Shown: positions 31,780 through 40,487, counted from the stretch's first letter. The stretch is 64,000 bases of DNA from Streptomyces microflavus (GCF_014650075.1 NZ_BMUG01000012.1:124001-188000), one strand, 5' to 3'. A program made the numbers and translations. The notes: generated by a model not told the origin, from the sequence alone.

Positions 31780-32328
31780 ATGCCCGCCGCCGGTACCAGC
31801 ACAAAGAGCGACGAACGCCGTCGGGCCCTGGTGGCCGCGGCGGTCGACTGCTTCGCGCAAAAGGGTTTCTACGGCACGACGACGCACGAGATGGCCCAAT
31901 GGGTCGGCATCTCCCAGCCGTATCTCTACCGGCTGTACCCGAACAAGGAAGCCCTGTTCGCGGCGACCGTCGACCATGTGTCCGTCGTGATGACCGAGAC
32001 CCTCCTCGCGCACGCGCCGACGGCGGGCGGGACGGGCCCGGCACTGGACGCGGCGCGCGACGCCTACGCCGCGCTCGTCGAGGACCGGAACATCCTGCGT
32101 TTCCTCATGCACGCGAACTGCGCCACGGGCGAGCCGCTGGTGGCGGAGGCCGTACGCCGGTGCTACGCCAAGCAGGTCGACACCGTGCGCCGACTGCTCG
32201 GCGACGACGAGGCCGTACGGCGCTGGTTCGGTGCCGGGATGCTCGACAACGTGGTCGCCGTGCTGGGCCTGGCCGACGTCGACGAGCCGTGGGCGCACGT
32301 CCTCACCGCCCGAAGGACGACTCCATGA
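31780..32328 (+). CDS. TetR-family transcriptional regulator
   Basis: 182 residues. N-terminal TetR HTH: RRALVAAAVDCFAQKGFYGTTTHEMAQWVGISQPYLYRLYPNKEALF. The C-terminal helices carry FLMHANCATGEPLVAEAVRRCYAKQVDTVRRLLG. Its last four bases overlap the start of a small membrane-protein gene (ATGA). It probably controls the SnoaL-like gene and itself through the palindrome at 31224. Confidence 0.92.
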   Translation: MPAAGTSTKSDERRRALVAAAVDCFAQKGFYGTTTHEMAQWVGISQPYLYRLYPNKEALFAATVDHVSVVMTETLLAHAPTAGGTGPALDAARDAYAALVEDRNILRFLMHANCATGEPLVAEAVRRCYAKQVDTVRRLLGDDEAVRRWFGAGMLDNVVAVLGLADVDEPWAHVLTARRTTP

Positions 32329-32663
32329 GCACCCCCGGCCCCCGCAGGGCCCGCCTCCTCGCCGCCGGCTACATCGGCCTGGTCACGGCCGCCGCCCTGG
32401 CCCAAGAGATCGCCGGACAGCCGGAGGGCGGCCGGATACCGCTGACCCTGGCCACCTTCCCGGGCGGGATCGCGCTGCTCGTCCTGCTGTACCTGTCGGC
32501 GCCGCTGACCGGCGACGGGCCGGGCACCGAGGAGGCCGGGTTCAGCCTCCTCGCCCCCCTGTTCCACGGCGCCGGGGCGCTGCTCAACGTCCTGATCGTG
32601 TGGGGCGTCATCGCCTTCGCCCGCCACTTCAGGGCCGAGTGCCGCCGCAGCCGGAGCAGTTGA
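32325..32663 (+). CDS. Small membrane protein
   Basis: 112 residues from ATG 32325, coupled to the TetR gene. Three hydrophobic segments: ARLLAAGYIGLVTAAALAQEI (about 8-28), IPLTLATFPGGIALLVLLYL (38-57) and LFHGAGALLNVLIVWGVIAFA (79-99), with a basic C-terminus. No family recognised; it converges on truA with a 12-base gap. Confidence 0.8.
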   Translation: MSTPGPRRARLLAAGYIGLVTAAALAQEIAGQPEGGRIPLTLATFPGGIALLVLLYLSAPLTGDGPGTEEAGFSLLAPLFHGAGALLNVLIVWGVIAFARHFRAECRRSRSS

Positions 32664-32675
32664 ACACCCCCGGCC

Positions 32676-33530
32676 TCAGCAGCACCCGGCCCCCGGCAGC
32701 GTCCTGACGTTACGGGCCTCCGCGGCACGCGCGGCGAGCAACTCGTCGGCCGGGTACGCCACTTCCTCCAGCGTCAGCCCGTGCGGCCGCACCACGTGCA
32801 CCCCGGGGTCGCGCACCTTCGCCGCGAGCACCTCGGCGGGCCAGGCGGCCGGCCGGCGCCCGTCCCCCACGAACAACGCCGCCCCGATCAGCGCCCGCAC
32901 CATGTTGTGGCAGAACGCGTCGGCCTGCACGGTCGCGGTGAGGACACCCGAAGCCGGATCCCGTACCCAACTCAGCTTCTGGAGCGTGCGGATGGTGGTC
33001 GCGCCCTCGCGCTTCTTGCAGTACGCGGCGAAGTCGTGCTCCCCCACCATCAGCGCGGCCGCCTCGTTCATCGCGTCCACGTCCAACGGCCGGTCGTGCC
33101 ACAGCACATGACCGCGCGTCAGCGGGTCCACCCCGCCCGGCCGGTCACCGACTCGGTAGGCGTAGCGCCTCCAGAGCGCGGAGAAGCGGGCGTTGAACCC
33201 GGCCGGGGCGGGGGCCGCTCGCCAGATCCGTACATCCAGCGGAAGCCGCCCCGCCAGCCGCCGCAGCAGCTTCTCCTCGTGCTCCGCCCACACCGCCTCC
33301 GGCAGGTCCACATGCGCCACCTGACCCCGCGCGTGCACCCCGGCGTCCGTGCGCCCCGCCACCGTCAGGTCGTACGTCACGGCCGACCGGGTCACGGTCC
33401 GCAGCGCGTCCTCGATCTCGCCCTGCACCGTGCGCCGGCTGGTCTGCTTCGCCCAGCCGGAGAAGTCCTTGCCGTCGTAGGCCAGGTCCAGCCGCACCCG
33501 TACGAACCCGGGCTCCGCCTCGTCACTCAC
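32676..33530 (-). CDS. truA: tRNA pseudouridine(38-40) synthase TruA
   Basis: 284 residues from GTG 33530 (AAGGAG six bases upstream). It isomerises uridines 38-40 in the tRNA anticodon arm. VRLDLAYDGKDFSGWAKQTSRRTVQGEIEDAL leads to the catalytic Asp in VAGRTDAGVHARGQVAH; the RNA-binding DAFCHNMVRALIGAALFVG is in the C-terminal half. It follows rplQ, as in many actinobacteria, but a strong hairpin separates them. Confidence 0.96.
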   Translation of the reverse strand: MSDEAEPGFVRVRLDLAYDGKDFSGWAKQTSRRTVQGEIEDALRTVTRSAVTYDLTVAGRTDAGVHARGQVAHVDLPEAVWAEHEEKLLRRLAGRLPLDVRIWRAAPAPAGFNARFSALWRRYAYRVGDRPGGVDPLTRGHVLWHDRPLDVDAMNEAAALMVGEHDFAAYCKKREGATTIRTLQKLSWVRDPASGVLTATVQADAFCHNMVRALIGAALFVGDGRRPAAWPAEVLAAKVRDPGVHVVRPHGLTLEEVAYPADELLAARAAEARNVRTLPGAGCC

Positions 33531-33561
33531 CCGTATCTCCTTATCCCGTCCGGTCAGCAGA

Positions 33562-33599
33562 ACGGGCCCGCACCGCCCCGAAGGGTGATGCGGGCCCGT
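33562..33599 (-). terminator. Terminator between rplQ and truA
   Basis: ACGGGCCCGCA (33562-33572) pairs perfectly with TGCGGGCCCGT (33589-33599). It starts 19 bases after the rplQ stop and 31 bases before truA, closing the alpha operon. Confidence 0.7.
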
Positions 33600-33618
33600 C
33601 CCGTGGTCCTTAAGACGC

Positions 33619-34134
33619 TCAGGCGTCCTTGGACTCCTCGTCGGCCTTCTCGACCGGCTTGGCGTCCTCGACGACCTCGGACTCGGCCGCGGGGGCCTCG
33701 TCCTTCTTGAGGGTGTCTTCCTTGACCGCGCGCTTCGTCGCTGCCTCGGCCTCACCGGTGGCCTGCTGGGCCACGGTCAGCGCCTCGACCAGCTCGATGA
33801 CCGCCATCGGGGCGTTGTCGCCACGACGGTTGCCGATCTTGGTGATACGCGTGTAACCACCGGGGCGGTTCTCGTAGCGGGGGGCGATCTCGGTGAAGAG
33901 CGTGTGCACGATGCTCTTGTCCGTGATCGTCTGCAGCACCAGGCGACGGTTGTGGATGTCGCCCTTCTTCGCCTTGGTGACGAGGCGCTCGGCGACCGGA
34001 CGCAGGCGGCGGGCCTTGGCCTCGGTCGTCGTGATGCGGCCGTGCTCGAACAGCGACTTCGCCAGGTTGGCGAGGAGCAGACGCTCGTGCGCGGCGCTGC
34101 CGCCCAGACGGGCACCCTTTGCGGGACGCGGCAT
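33619..34134 (-). CDS. rplQ: 50S ribosomal protein L17
   Basis: 171 residues from ATG 34134 (AAGGAG upstream). MPRPAKGARLGGSAAHERLLLANLAKSLFEHGRITTTEAKARRLRP is the conserved core, which ends near residue 115 (APMAVIELVEA). The last 50 residues are an acidic Glu/Ala/Lys-rich tail typical of actinobacteria. Last gene of the alpha operon; separated from rpoA by a 186-base gap that contains a repeat element. Confidence 0.97.
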   Translation of the reverse strand: MPRPAKGARLGGSAAHERLLLANLAKSLFEHGRITTTEAKARRLRPVAERLVTKAKKGDIHNRRLVLQTITDKSIVHTLFTEIAPRYENRPGGYTRITKIGNRRGDNAPMAVIELVEALTVAQQATGEAEAATKRAVKEDTLKKDEAPAAESEVVEDAKPVEKADEESKDA

Positions 34135-34239
34135 GGTGATTCTCCTTGTGTGCTGCACCGGCCGTATCAGGTACCGGTGTCAGTTCCCGTGAAGCGGACG
34201 CCTCACGGAAGTCATAGCTGCCGGACATCAGCCAAATTC

Positions 34240-34312
34240 AAGCCCGTCCGGCGATTGAGGACAAAGCCTCATCCCGGCACGGGGGCACCCTCAAAACCGG
34301 GCACCCCCCGCC
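34240..34312. repeat. Streptomycete intergenic repeat element between rpoA and rplQ
   Basis: The stretch AAGCCCGTCCGGCGATTGAG begins at 34240 and matches the widespread CCGGCG-TTTGAGG theme also seen at 28489-28518. It is followed by GC-rich palindromic pieces up to the rpoA stop. No gene lies in 34135-34320. Confidence 0.55.
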
Positions 34313-34320
34313 GGAGGCGA

Positions 34321-35343
34321 TCAGTACTGCTCGGTCTCCACGAAACCCGCATCCGCATCGTCATCGGCGCCGAAGGCGTCCGCCGCGGCGGTCGGGTCGA
34401 AGCCGGGAGGCGAGTCCTTCAGCGCGAGGCCCATACCGGCCAGCTTCGCCTTGACCTCGTCGATCGACTTCGCACCGAAGTTGCGGATGTCGAGCAGGTC
34501 CGCCTCGGAACGGGCCACGAGCTCACCCACGGAGTGGATGCCCTCGCGCTTGAGGCAGTTGTACGAGCGGACCGTGAGCTCCAGCTCCTCGATCGGCAGA
34601 GCCAGATCGGCGGCGAGAGCGGCGTCCGTCGGGGACGGGCCCATGTCGATGCCCTCGGCGTCGATGTTGAGCTCGCGCGCCAGACCGAACAGCTCGACCA
34701 GGGTCTTACCGGCCGACGCCATGGCGTCACGGGGACGCATGGCCTGCTTGGTCTCGACGTCGACGATCAGCTTGTCGAAGTCGGTGCGCTGCTCGACACG
34801 GGTCGCCTCGACCTTGTACGTGACCTTGAGCACCGGCGAGTAGATCGAGTCGACCGGGATCCGGCCGATCTCCTGGCCGACCTGCTTGTTCTGGACGGCG
34901 GAGACGTAGCCGCGACCGCGCTCGACGGTCAGCTCCATCTCCAGCTTGCCCTTGCCGTTGAGCGTGGCGAGAACGAGGTCGGGGTTGTGCACCTCGACAC
35001 CGGCCGGGGGCGCGATGTCGGCGGCGGTGACCAGACCCGGGCCCTGCTTGCGCAGGTACATCACGACGGGCTCGTCGTGCTCCGAGGAGACGACCAGCTG
35101 CTTGATGTTGAGGATGAGGTCGGTGACGTCCTCCTTGACGCCCGGCACGGTGGTGAACTCGTGCAGGACCCCGTCGATCCGGATGCTGGTGACAGCGGCA
35201 CCGGGGATCGAGGAGAGGAGGGTACGGCGGAGGGAGTTGCCGAGGGTGTAACCGAAGCCCGGCTCCAGCGGCTCGATCACGAACCGGGAGCGGAATTCGT
35301 CGACGACCTCTTCGGTCAGCGACGGACGCTGAGCGATAAGCAT
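34321..35343 (-). CDS. rpoA: DNA-directed RNA polymerase subunit alpha
   Basis: 340 residues. The N-terminal dimerisation domain starts MLIAQRPSLTEEVVDEFRSRFVIEPLEPGFGYTLGNSLRRTLLSSIPGAAV; the C-terminal domain with LTVRSYNCLKREGIHSVGELVARSEADLLDIRNFGAKSIDEVKAKLAGMGL contacts UP elements and activators. Acidic C-terminal tail. A 13-bp hairpin lies between rpsK and rpoA. Confidence 0.98.
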   Translation of the reverse strand: MLIAQRPSLTEEVVDEFRSRFVIEPLEPGFGYTLGNSLRRTLLSSIPGAAVTSIRIDGVLHEFTTVPGVKEDVTDLILNIKQLVVSSEHDEPVVMYLRKQGPGLVTAADIAPPAGVEVHNPDLVLATLNGKGKLEMELTVERGRGYVSAVQNKQVGQEIGRIPVDSIYSPVLKVTYKVEATRVEQRTDFDKLIVDVETKQAMRPRDAMASAGKTLVELFGLARELNIDAEGIDMGPSPTDAALAADLALPIEELELTVRSYNCLKREGIHSVGELVARSEADLLDIRNFGAKSIDEVKAKLAGMGLALKDSPPGFDPTAAADAFGADDDADAGFVETEQY

Positions 35344-35403
35344 GTGGTGATCCTTCAGTCAGGGGCACCCACTATTTGATGCCCGACAGATGTAACAAGG
35401 GTA

Positions 35404-35437
35404 CGGGCGGTACGCCCCATATGAGGCGTACCGCCCG
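35404..35437 (-). terminator. Perfect 13-bp hairpin between rpsK and rpoA
   Basis: CGGGCGGTACGCC (35404-35416) pairs with GGCGTACCGCCCG (35425-35437), eight-base loop. It lies 43 bases after rpsK and 60 before rpoA. It could be a partial terminator or RNA-processing site that sets RpoA apart from the ribosomal proteins. Confidence 0.55.
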
Positions 35438-35480
35438 GACCCGGCGCTACTGACGCACGGCCGTCACCGGCCGCGGCGCA

Positions 35481-35885
35481 TCAGACGCGGCGACGCTTCG
35501 GCGGACGGCAGCCGTTGTGCGGCGTCGGGGTGACGTCCTGGATCGAACCGACCTCGAGGCCCGTGGCCTGGAGGGAGCGGATCGCGGTCTCACGGCCGGA
35601 GCCGGGACCCTTGACGAAGACGTCGACCTTGCGCATGCCGTGCTCCTGCGCGCGGCGGGCGGCCGACTCGGCGGCCATCTGCGCGGCGAAGGGGGTGGAC
35701 TTGCGCGAGCCCTTGAAGCCGACGTGGCCGGCGGAGGCCCAGGAGATCACGTTGCCCGAGGGGTCCGTGATCGAGACGATGGTGTTGTTGAACGTGCTCT
35801 TGATGTGCGCGTGCCCGTGAGCGACGTTCTTCTTTTCCTTGCGACGCACCTTCTTGGCTGCGCCCTGACGACCCTTGGGGGGCAT
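35481..35885 (-). CDS. rpsK: 30S ribosomal protein S11
   Basis: 134 residues. HGHAHIKSTFNNTIVSITDPSGNVISWASAGHVGFKGSRKSTPFAAQ and the tail VTPTPHNGCRPPKRRRV are full-length S11. It forms the platform of the small subunit near the E site. 104 bases downstream of rpsM. Confidence 0.98.
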   Translation of the reverse strand: MPPKGRQGAAKKVRRKEKKNVAHGHAHIKSTFNNTIVSITDPSGNVISWASAGHVGFKGSRKSTPFAAQMAAESAARRAQEHGMRKVDVFVKGPGSGRETAIRSLQATGLEVGSIQDVTPTPHNGCRPPKRRRV

Positions 35886-35989
35886 GTCTTGACTCCAGAT
35901 GGAGAGGGGAGGTGATCGGTCCTACAGCGAAGACCGCTGGATGCTGCGGTGGTCCGGAAACCCGGATTGCGCAGTGCGTCCGCTGAGGA

Positions 35990-36370
35990 CTACTTCTTGC
36001 CCGGCTTCTTCTTACCGGCGATGGCGCGACGCGGGCCCTTGCGGGTACGCGCGTTCGTGCTGGTGCGCTGACCGTGGACCGGCAGACCACGGCGGTGACG
36101 AATGCCCTGGTAGCAGCCGATCTCGATCTTGCGGCGAATGTCGCCCTGGACCTCGCGGCGGAGGTCACCCTCGGTGCGGAGGTTGGCGTCCACGTACTCG
36201 CGGATCTTGACGAGGTCTTCCTCGGCAAGGTCGCGAACGCGGGCGTCCGGGTTCACGCCGGTGCTGGCGAGGATCTCCTTGGACCGGGTGCGCCCGATAC
36301 CGAAGACGTAGGTGAGGGCAACCTCCACGCGCTTTTCGCGCGGGATGTCAACACCTGAAACGCGTGCCAT
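35990..36370 (-). CDS. rpsM: 30S ribosomal protein S13
   Basis: 126 residues: MARVSGVDIPREKRVEVALTYVFGIGRTRSKEIL, then GLPVHGQRTSTNARTRKGPRRAIAGKKKPGKK, the tail that contacts P-site tRNA. 194 bases downstream of rpmJ; the gap contains an ACGTATTACGT palindrome that may belong to an internal promoter. Confidence 0.98.
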   Translation of the reverse strand: MARVSGVDIPREKRVEVALTYVFGIGRTRSKEILASTGVNPDARVRDLAEEDLVKIREYVDANLRTEGDLRREVQGDIRRKIEIGCYQGIRHRRGLPVHGQRTSTNARTRKGPRRAIAGKKKPGKK

Positions 36371-36514
36371 TCAATGGCTCCAGTTGTTATTTCGGGGGTC
36401 TTCCGCAATGCCACTCCCGACCGCCGACCGCTCACTGGGAGAGGTGGTACGCCCGGGTCTCCGGCCCCCGCCGGAGGTGTCGTCAGCCGTGGCTTGGACG
36501 GGCACTGCGTATGT

Positions 36515-36525
36515 ACGTATTACGT
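36515..36525 (-). promoter_or_regulatory. AT-richer palindrome in the rpmJ-rpsM gap
   Basis: ACGTATTACGT (perfect 5-bp arms) in a locally AT-rich stretch (minus strand ACGTAATACGTACATACG). The 194-base gap is long for this operon, so an internal alpha-operon promoter is plausible. Confidence 0.35.
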
Positions 36526-36564
36526 GCGTCGCGCGAAGAACTGCGAGATGCAGGCGGTCGTGCG

Positions 36565-36678
36565 TCAGCCCTGGCGCTGCTTGTGGCGCAGGTTGTCGCA
36601 GATGACCATGACCCGACCGTGACGGCGGATCACCTTGCACTTGTCGCAGATCTTCTTGACGCTCGGCTTGACCTTCAT
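36565..36678 (-). CDS. rpmJ: 50S ribosomal protein L36
   Basis: 37 residues, ATG 36678. MKVKPSVKKICDKCKVIRRHGRVMVICDNLRHKQRQG is shown here in two parts: MKVKPSVKKICDKCKVIRR and HGRVMVICDNLRHKQRQG. Cys11, Cys14, Cys27 and His32 make the zinc ribbon, so this is the zinc-containing (C+) form. It lies between infA and rpsM, as is usual. Confidence 0.97.
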   Translation of the reverse strand: MKVKPSVKKICDKCKVIRRHGRVMVICDNLRHKQRQG

Positions 36679-36737
36679 GGGATGTCAGGTTCTCCGGGTC
36701 AGTGCCATCACCCGCCGAAACGGGGTGCCGGCAAGAT

Positions 36738-36959
36738 CTACTTGTATCGGTAGACGATCCGGCCACGCGTCAGGTCGTACGGAGAGAGCTCCACCACGAC
36801 CCGGTCATCCGGGAGAATACGGATGTAGTGCATCCGCATCTTGCCGCTGATGTGCGCCAGGACCTTGTGACCGTTCTGGAGCTCCACCTTGAACATTGCG
36901 TTCGGGAGGGACTCGATCACGGTGCCCTCAATCTCGATGGCACCTTGCTTCTTGGCCAC
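36738..36959 (-). CDS. infA: Translation initiation factor IF-1
   Basis: 73 residues from GTG 36959. VAKKQGAIEIEGTVIESLP opens the OB fold; AMFKVELQNGHKVLAHISGK, MRMHYIRILPDDRVVVELS and YDLTRGRIVYRYK complete it. IF-1 blocks the A site during initiation. 59 bases upstream of rpmJ. The leader (36960-37075) contains matching CGGCTCT/AGAGCCG segments that could pair. Confidence 0.97.
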   Translation of the reverse strand: MAKKQGAIEIEGTVIESLPNAMFKVELQNGHKVLAHISGKMRMHYIRILPDDRVVVELSPYDLTRGRIVYRYK

Positions 36960-37156
36960 GCTTCGCCTTTCGAATCGGCTACCTTGATCGGCTCTTGCGA
37001 TCTTGTGCCGTACATGTGATTGCATGCAGACACACGGATGCACCAGAGCCGACGAGTCAGTCTACGTCAGCGGACTCCAAAAGACGAATCCGTCAAGTTT
37101 GCCCACTACCGGTGATCCTTAGACCTACCGGAAGGGTTGCATCAGGCCATCCGGGC

Positions 37157-37993
37157 TCAGGCCAGCGGGTCGGGCGCCGCCTCGATGCCGTACTCCGCGA
37201 GCTTCGCCCGGCCGCAGTCCGGGGCGGTCAGGACCAGCGGGCCCTGCTCGGTGAGCGCGATGGAGTGCTCCCAGTGCGAGGACCAGGTGCCGTCCGTCGT
37301 CAGGACCGTCCAGTCGTCGCTCAGGACCTCCGTCTGCGCCGTACCCAGCGAGACCATGGGCTCGATCGCCAGGCAGACGCCCGGGACCAGCTTGATGCCC
37401 TTGCCGCGCTTGCGGGAGACGTAGTTCAGCAGGTGCGGGTCCATGTGCATCTCGGTACCGATGCCGTGGCCGCCGTAGTCCTCGATGATCCCGTACTTAC
37501 CGGTGGCCGGGCGGGGCTGGCGGCGGATGTAGGACTCGATCGCCTTGGAGATGTCGACGAGGCGGTTGTTCACCTTCATCGCGGCGATCCCGGCCCACAT
37601 CGACTCCTCCGTCACCCGGGAGAGCTCGACCAGCTCCGGAGCGTGACCGGTGCCCACGAAGGCGGTGTACGCGGCGTCGCCGTGCCAGCCGTCCACGATC
37701 GCGCCGGCGTCGATCGAGATGATGTCGCCGTCCTTGAGGACCGTCTTGTCGTCCGGGATGCCGTGGACGACCACCTCGTTGACCGAGGTGCAGATGGTCG
37801 CGGGGAACCCGCCGTAACCGAGGAAGTTCGACTTCGCTCCGTGGTCGGCGATCACCTTGCGGGCGACCTGGTCCAGGTCCTTCGTGGTGGCGCCGGGCAC
37901 GGCCGCCTCACGGGTGGCCGCGTGAATGGCAGCGACCACCAGCCCGGCCTCGCGCATCTTCGCGATCTGCTCGGGGGTCTTGATCTGCACCAT
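37157..37993 (-). CDS. map: Type I methionine aminopeptidase
   Basis: 278 residues from ATG 37993. Metal ligands are visible: Asp pair in SIDAGAIVDGWHGDAAYTAFVG, His in GGHGIGTEMH, Glu in AIEPMV and Glu in WEHSIALTE. It removes initiator methionine from nascent proteins. A very strong hairpin separates it from adk upstream, so it has its own promoter or lower expression. Confidence 0.96.
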   Translation of the reverse strand: MVQIKTPEQIAKMREAGLVVAAIHAATREAAVPGATTKDLDQVARKVIADHGAKSNFLGYGGFPATICTSVNEVVVHGIPDDKTVLKDGDIISIDAGAIVDGWHGDAAYTAFVGTGHAPELVELSRVTEESMWAGIAAMKVNNRLVDISKAIESYIRRQPRPATGKYGIIEDYGGHGIGTEMHMDPHLLNYVSRKRGKGIKLVPGVCLAIEPMVSLGTAQTEVLSDDWTVLTTDGTWSSHWEHSIALTEQGPLVLTAPDCGRAKLAEYGIEAAPDPLA

Positions 37994-38074
37994 TGCTCGG
38001 CGCCTCTCTGCATCGACGGGTGACGGTGACGGGTTACGGGTCCGCTGCGGGCCCACTCAACGATACGGGCGCAA

Positions 38075-38114
38075 GCAGTCGGCCGCGGCGCCCTGGGGCG
38101 CCGCGGCCGACTGC
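38075..38114 (-). terminator. Perfect 18-bp hairpin between adk and map
   Basis: GCAGTCGGCCGCGGCGCC (38075-38092) pairs perfectly with GGCGCCGCGGCCGACTGC (38097-38114), CTGG loop. It begins 23 bases after the adk stop and should end the secY-adk transcript. Confidence 0.8.
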
Positions 38115-38137
38115 ACAGCGGTGGTACGGGGTGGGGC

Positions 38138-38794
38138 TCAGCCCTCGTCGGACTTCAGCGCCTCCATGGCGCGGGCGGTCACCTCGGTGACCTTGCCGAG
38201 CGCGGAGATGGTCACCACCAGGCCCTGGGCCCGGTAGTAGTCGATGATCGGCTCGGTCTGCGTGTGGTAGACCTCCAGCCGGGTCCGGACCGTCTCCTCG
38301 CTGTCGTCGTCCCGCTGGTACAGCTCGCCGCCGCAGGCGTCGCAGACGCCCTCGGTCTTCGGCGGGTTGTACGTCACGTGGAAGACGTGCGCGCTGTCGC
38401 TGCGGCAGATGCGGCGACCCGCGATCCGCTTCACGACCTCTTCCTCGGGGACCTCGAGATCGAGGACCGCGTCGAGCTTCACGCCCTCGTCCTTGAGCAT
38501 CACGTCAAGGGCTTCGGCCTGGCCCACATTCCGCGGGAAGCCGTCCAGCAGGAAGCCGTTCACGGCGTCCGACTGGGCCATGCGGTCCTTGGCCATCCCG
38601 ATGGTGACTTCGTCCGGCACCAGCTGGCCTGCGTCCATGTAGGCGCGGGCCTGCTTGCCAAGGTCGGTGCCCTGGCTGATGTTGGCGCGGAAGAGGTCGC
38701 CCGTGGAGATGTGCGGAATCGACAGGTTCTTGGCAAGGTACGCAGCCTGCGTTCCCTTGCCGGCACCCGGAGGCCCGACGAGGACGATTCGCAT
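38138..38794 (-). CDS. adk: Adenylate kinase
   Basis: 218 residues from ATG 38794, overlapping the secY stop by one base. P-loop GPPGAGKGTQA (residues 7-17), then STGDLFRANI, the AMP/NMP region and LLDGFPRNVGQAEAL. The LID has ICRSDSAHVFHVTYNPPKTEG and VCDACGGEL, with three Cys that may bind zinc with His or Ser as the fourth ligand. It balances ATP, ADP and AMP. secY-adk are coupled. Confidence 0.97.
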   Translation of the reverse strand: MRIVLVGPPGAGKGTQAAYLAKNLSIPHISTGDLFRANISQGTDLGKQARAYMDAGQLVPDEVTIGMAKDRMAQSDAVNGFLLDGFPRNVGQAEALDVMLKDEGVKLDAVLDLEVPEEEVVKRIAGRRICRSDSAHVFHVTYNPPKTEGVCDACGGELYQRDDDSEETVRTRLEVYHTQTEPIIDYYRAQGLVVTISALGKVTEVTARAMEALKSDEG

Positions 38795-40107
38795 CAGCGG
38801 AGGAACCCTTCGTAATTGCGCTGCTGGAGCTGACTCTCGATCTGCTTCACGGTTTCCAGACCGACACCCACGATGATGAGGATGCTCGTCCCGCCGAACG
38901 GGAAGTTCTGGTTCGCACCGCCGAAGCCTGCCAACGCCATCGTCGGCACAAGAGCGATCAGGCCCAGGTACAGCGAGCCCGGCCAAGTGATCCTGTTGAG
39001 CACGTAGCTCAGGTACTCGGCAGTAGGTCGACCTGCCCGGATGCCCGGGATGAAGCCACCATACTTCTTCATGTTGTCGGCGACTTCGTCGGGGTTGAAC
39101 GAAATGGCCACGTAGAAGAAGGCGAAGAACACGATGAGTACGAAGTACACCGCGATGTAATACGGGTGGTCACCCGTCACGAAGTGGTCCTGGATCCAGG
39201 TGGCCCAGCCCGCGGTGGAGCCGGAGAACTGGACGATCAGTGACGGGATGAAGAGCAGCGACGAGGCGAAGATGACGGGAATCACACCCGCCTGGTTCAC
39301 CTTCAGCGGGATGTACGTGGACGTACCGCCGTAGGACCGGCGACCGATCATGCGCTTCGCGTACTGGACCGGGATCCGGCGCTGGGCCTGCTCGACGAAG
39401 ACGACGAGGGCGACCATGACGAAGCCGATGAGGATGACCGTGCCGAACTCGATCCAGCCGTCGGCCAGCTTGCCGCTCTCCTTGATGGCCCACAGGGCAC
39501 CGGGGAACGTGGCGGCGATCGAGATGAACATGAGGATCGACATGCCGTTGCCGATGCCTCGGTCGGTGATGAGCTCACCGAGCCACATGACGGCGGCGGT
39601 ACCGGCGGTCATGGTGATGACCATGACCAGGGTCGTGAAGATGGACTTGTCGGCCACGATCTGGTCGCCGACGGAGCAGTTCTGGAACAGCGCCCCGCTC
39701 CGGGCGGTCGCGACGAGGCCGGTGCCCTGGAGGATGGCCAGCGCGACGGTCAGATAACGCGTGTACTGCGTGATCTTGGCCGTGCCGGACTGTCCCTCCT
39801 TCTTGAGGGCTTCCAGTCGGGGGATCACCACGGTCAGCAGCTGAAGAATGATGCTGGCCGTGATGTACGGCATGATGCCGAGCGCGAAGATGGTGATCTG
39901 CAACAGGGCGCCACCGCTGAACATCTGCATCAGACCGAGCAGGCCACCCGAATCGGCCTGGTCGATGCACTGCTGGACCTTCGCGTAGTCGACTCCGGGC
40001 GCCGGGATGTGAGCCCCGAGCCGGTAGAGCACGATGATGCCGAGCGTGAAGAGCAGCTTCTTGCGCAGGTCGGGCGTCTTGAACGCTCGGGCGAACGCGG
40101 TGAACAC
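38794..40107 (-). CDS. secY: Protein translocase subunit SecY
   Basis: 437 residues with ten membrane helices. It starts MFTAFARAFKTPDLRKKLLFTLGIIVLYRLGAHIPAPGVDY; a plug region and PYITASIILQLLTVVIPRLEAL follow; the C-terminus has GGTSILIIVGVGLETVKQIESQL and NYEGFLR. It forms the Sec channel. The 380 bases upstream, after an rplO terminator, must hold its own promoter. Confidence 0.98.
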   Translation of the reverse strand: MFTAFARAFKTPDLRKKLLFTLGIIVLYRLGAHIPAPGVDYAKVQQCIDQADSGGLLGLMQMFSGGALLQITIFALGIMPYITASIILQLLTVVIPRLEALKKEGQSGTAKITQYTRYLTVALAILQGTGLVATARSGALFQNCSVGDQIVADKSIFTTLVMVITMTAGTAAVMWLGELITDRGIGNGMSILMFISIAATFPGALWAIKESGKLADGWIEFGTVILIGFVMVALVVFVEQAQRRIPVQYAKRMIGRRSYGGTSTYIPLKVNQAGVIPVIFASSLLFIPSLIVQFSGSTAGWATWIQDHFVTGDHPYYIAVYFVLIVFFAFFYVAISFNPDEVADNMKKYGGFIPGIRAGRPTAEYLSYVLNRITWPGSLYLGLIALVPTMALAGFGGANQNFPFGGTSILIIVGVGLETVKQIESQLQQRNYEGFLR

Positions 40108-40487
40108 GGTGCCTCCTGCGACCCCCGCGCTATGCGTCAGAGGCGACGGGTCTGGATGGGACTGGATGGGATCGGATACAAGGCAGCCCTACATCGTAAG
40201 GAGGCCACAAAAGATTAACGGCGCCACCCTACCCGGCCCGGGACTGAGCAGGAAACACGCACTGCACACCGGTGCAACGCCCACTCCCCGCCCCACGCCG
40301 TGAAAGACCGGCCAAGCCACACCATTTAGGACGTGAAAGCCCCTCGGCTCCCCCACCGCCGGTGCGGTGGACACCCGTTCAACCTTTCCCGAGCCTTTAC
40401 GGTTCCCGTACAGCGCCACAAACACGAAAAAGCCTGGCCGGCCACCTCCGAAGAGGCAGCCGGCCAGGCTCAGTTCTGTCCCGCGGC
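40108..40487 (-). promoter_or_regulatory. 380-base gap with secY promoter region, 10-bp repeats and rplO terminator
   Basis: No gene. It holds two tandem CTGGATGGGA units (40152-40171), an AT-richer stretch at 40196-40222 (minus TTAATCTTTTGTGG, with TACGAT nearby) that may be the secY promoter, and the rplO terminator at 40431-40470. The gap shows that the classical spc operon is split before secY here. Confidence 0.5.
40431..40470 (-). terminator. Intrinsic terminator after rplO
   Basis: AGCCTGGCCGGC (40431-40442) pairs perfectly with GCCGGCCAGGCT (40459-40470); on the minus strand the stem is followed by TTTTTCGTGTTTG, a rare good T tract for this genome. It ends the spc transcript 18 bases after rplO. 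Confidence 0.85.
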
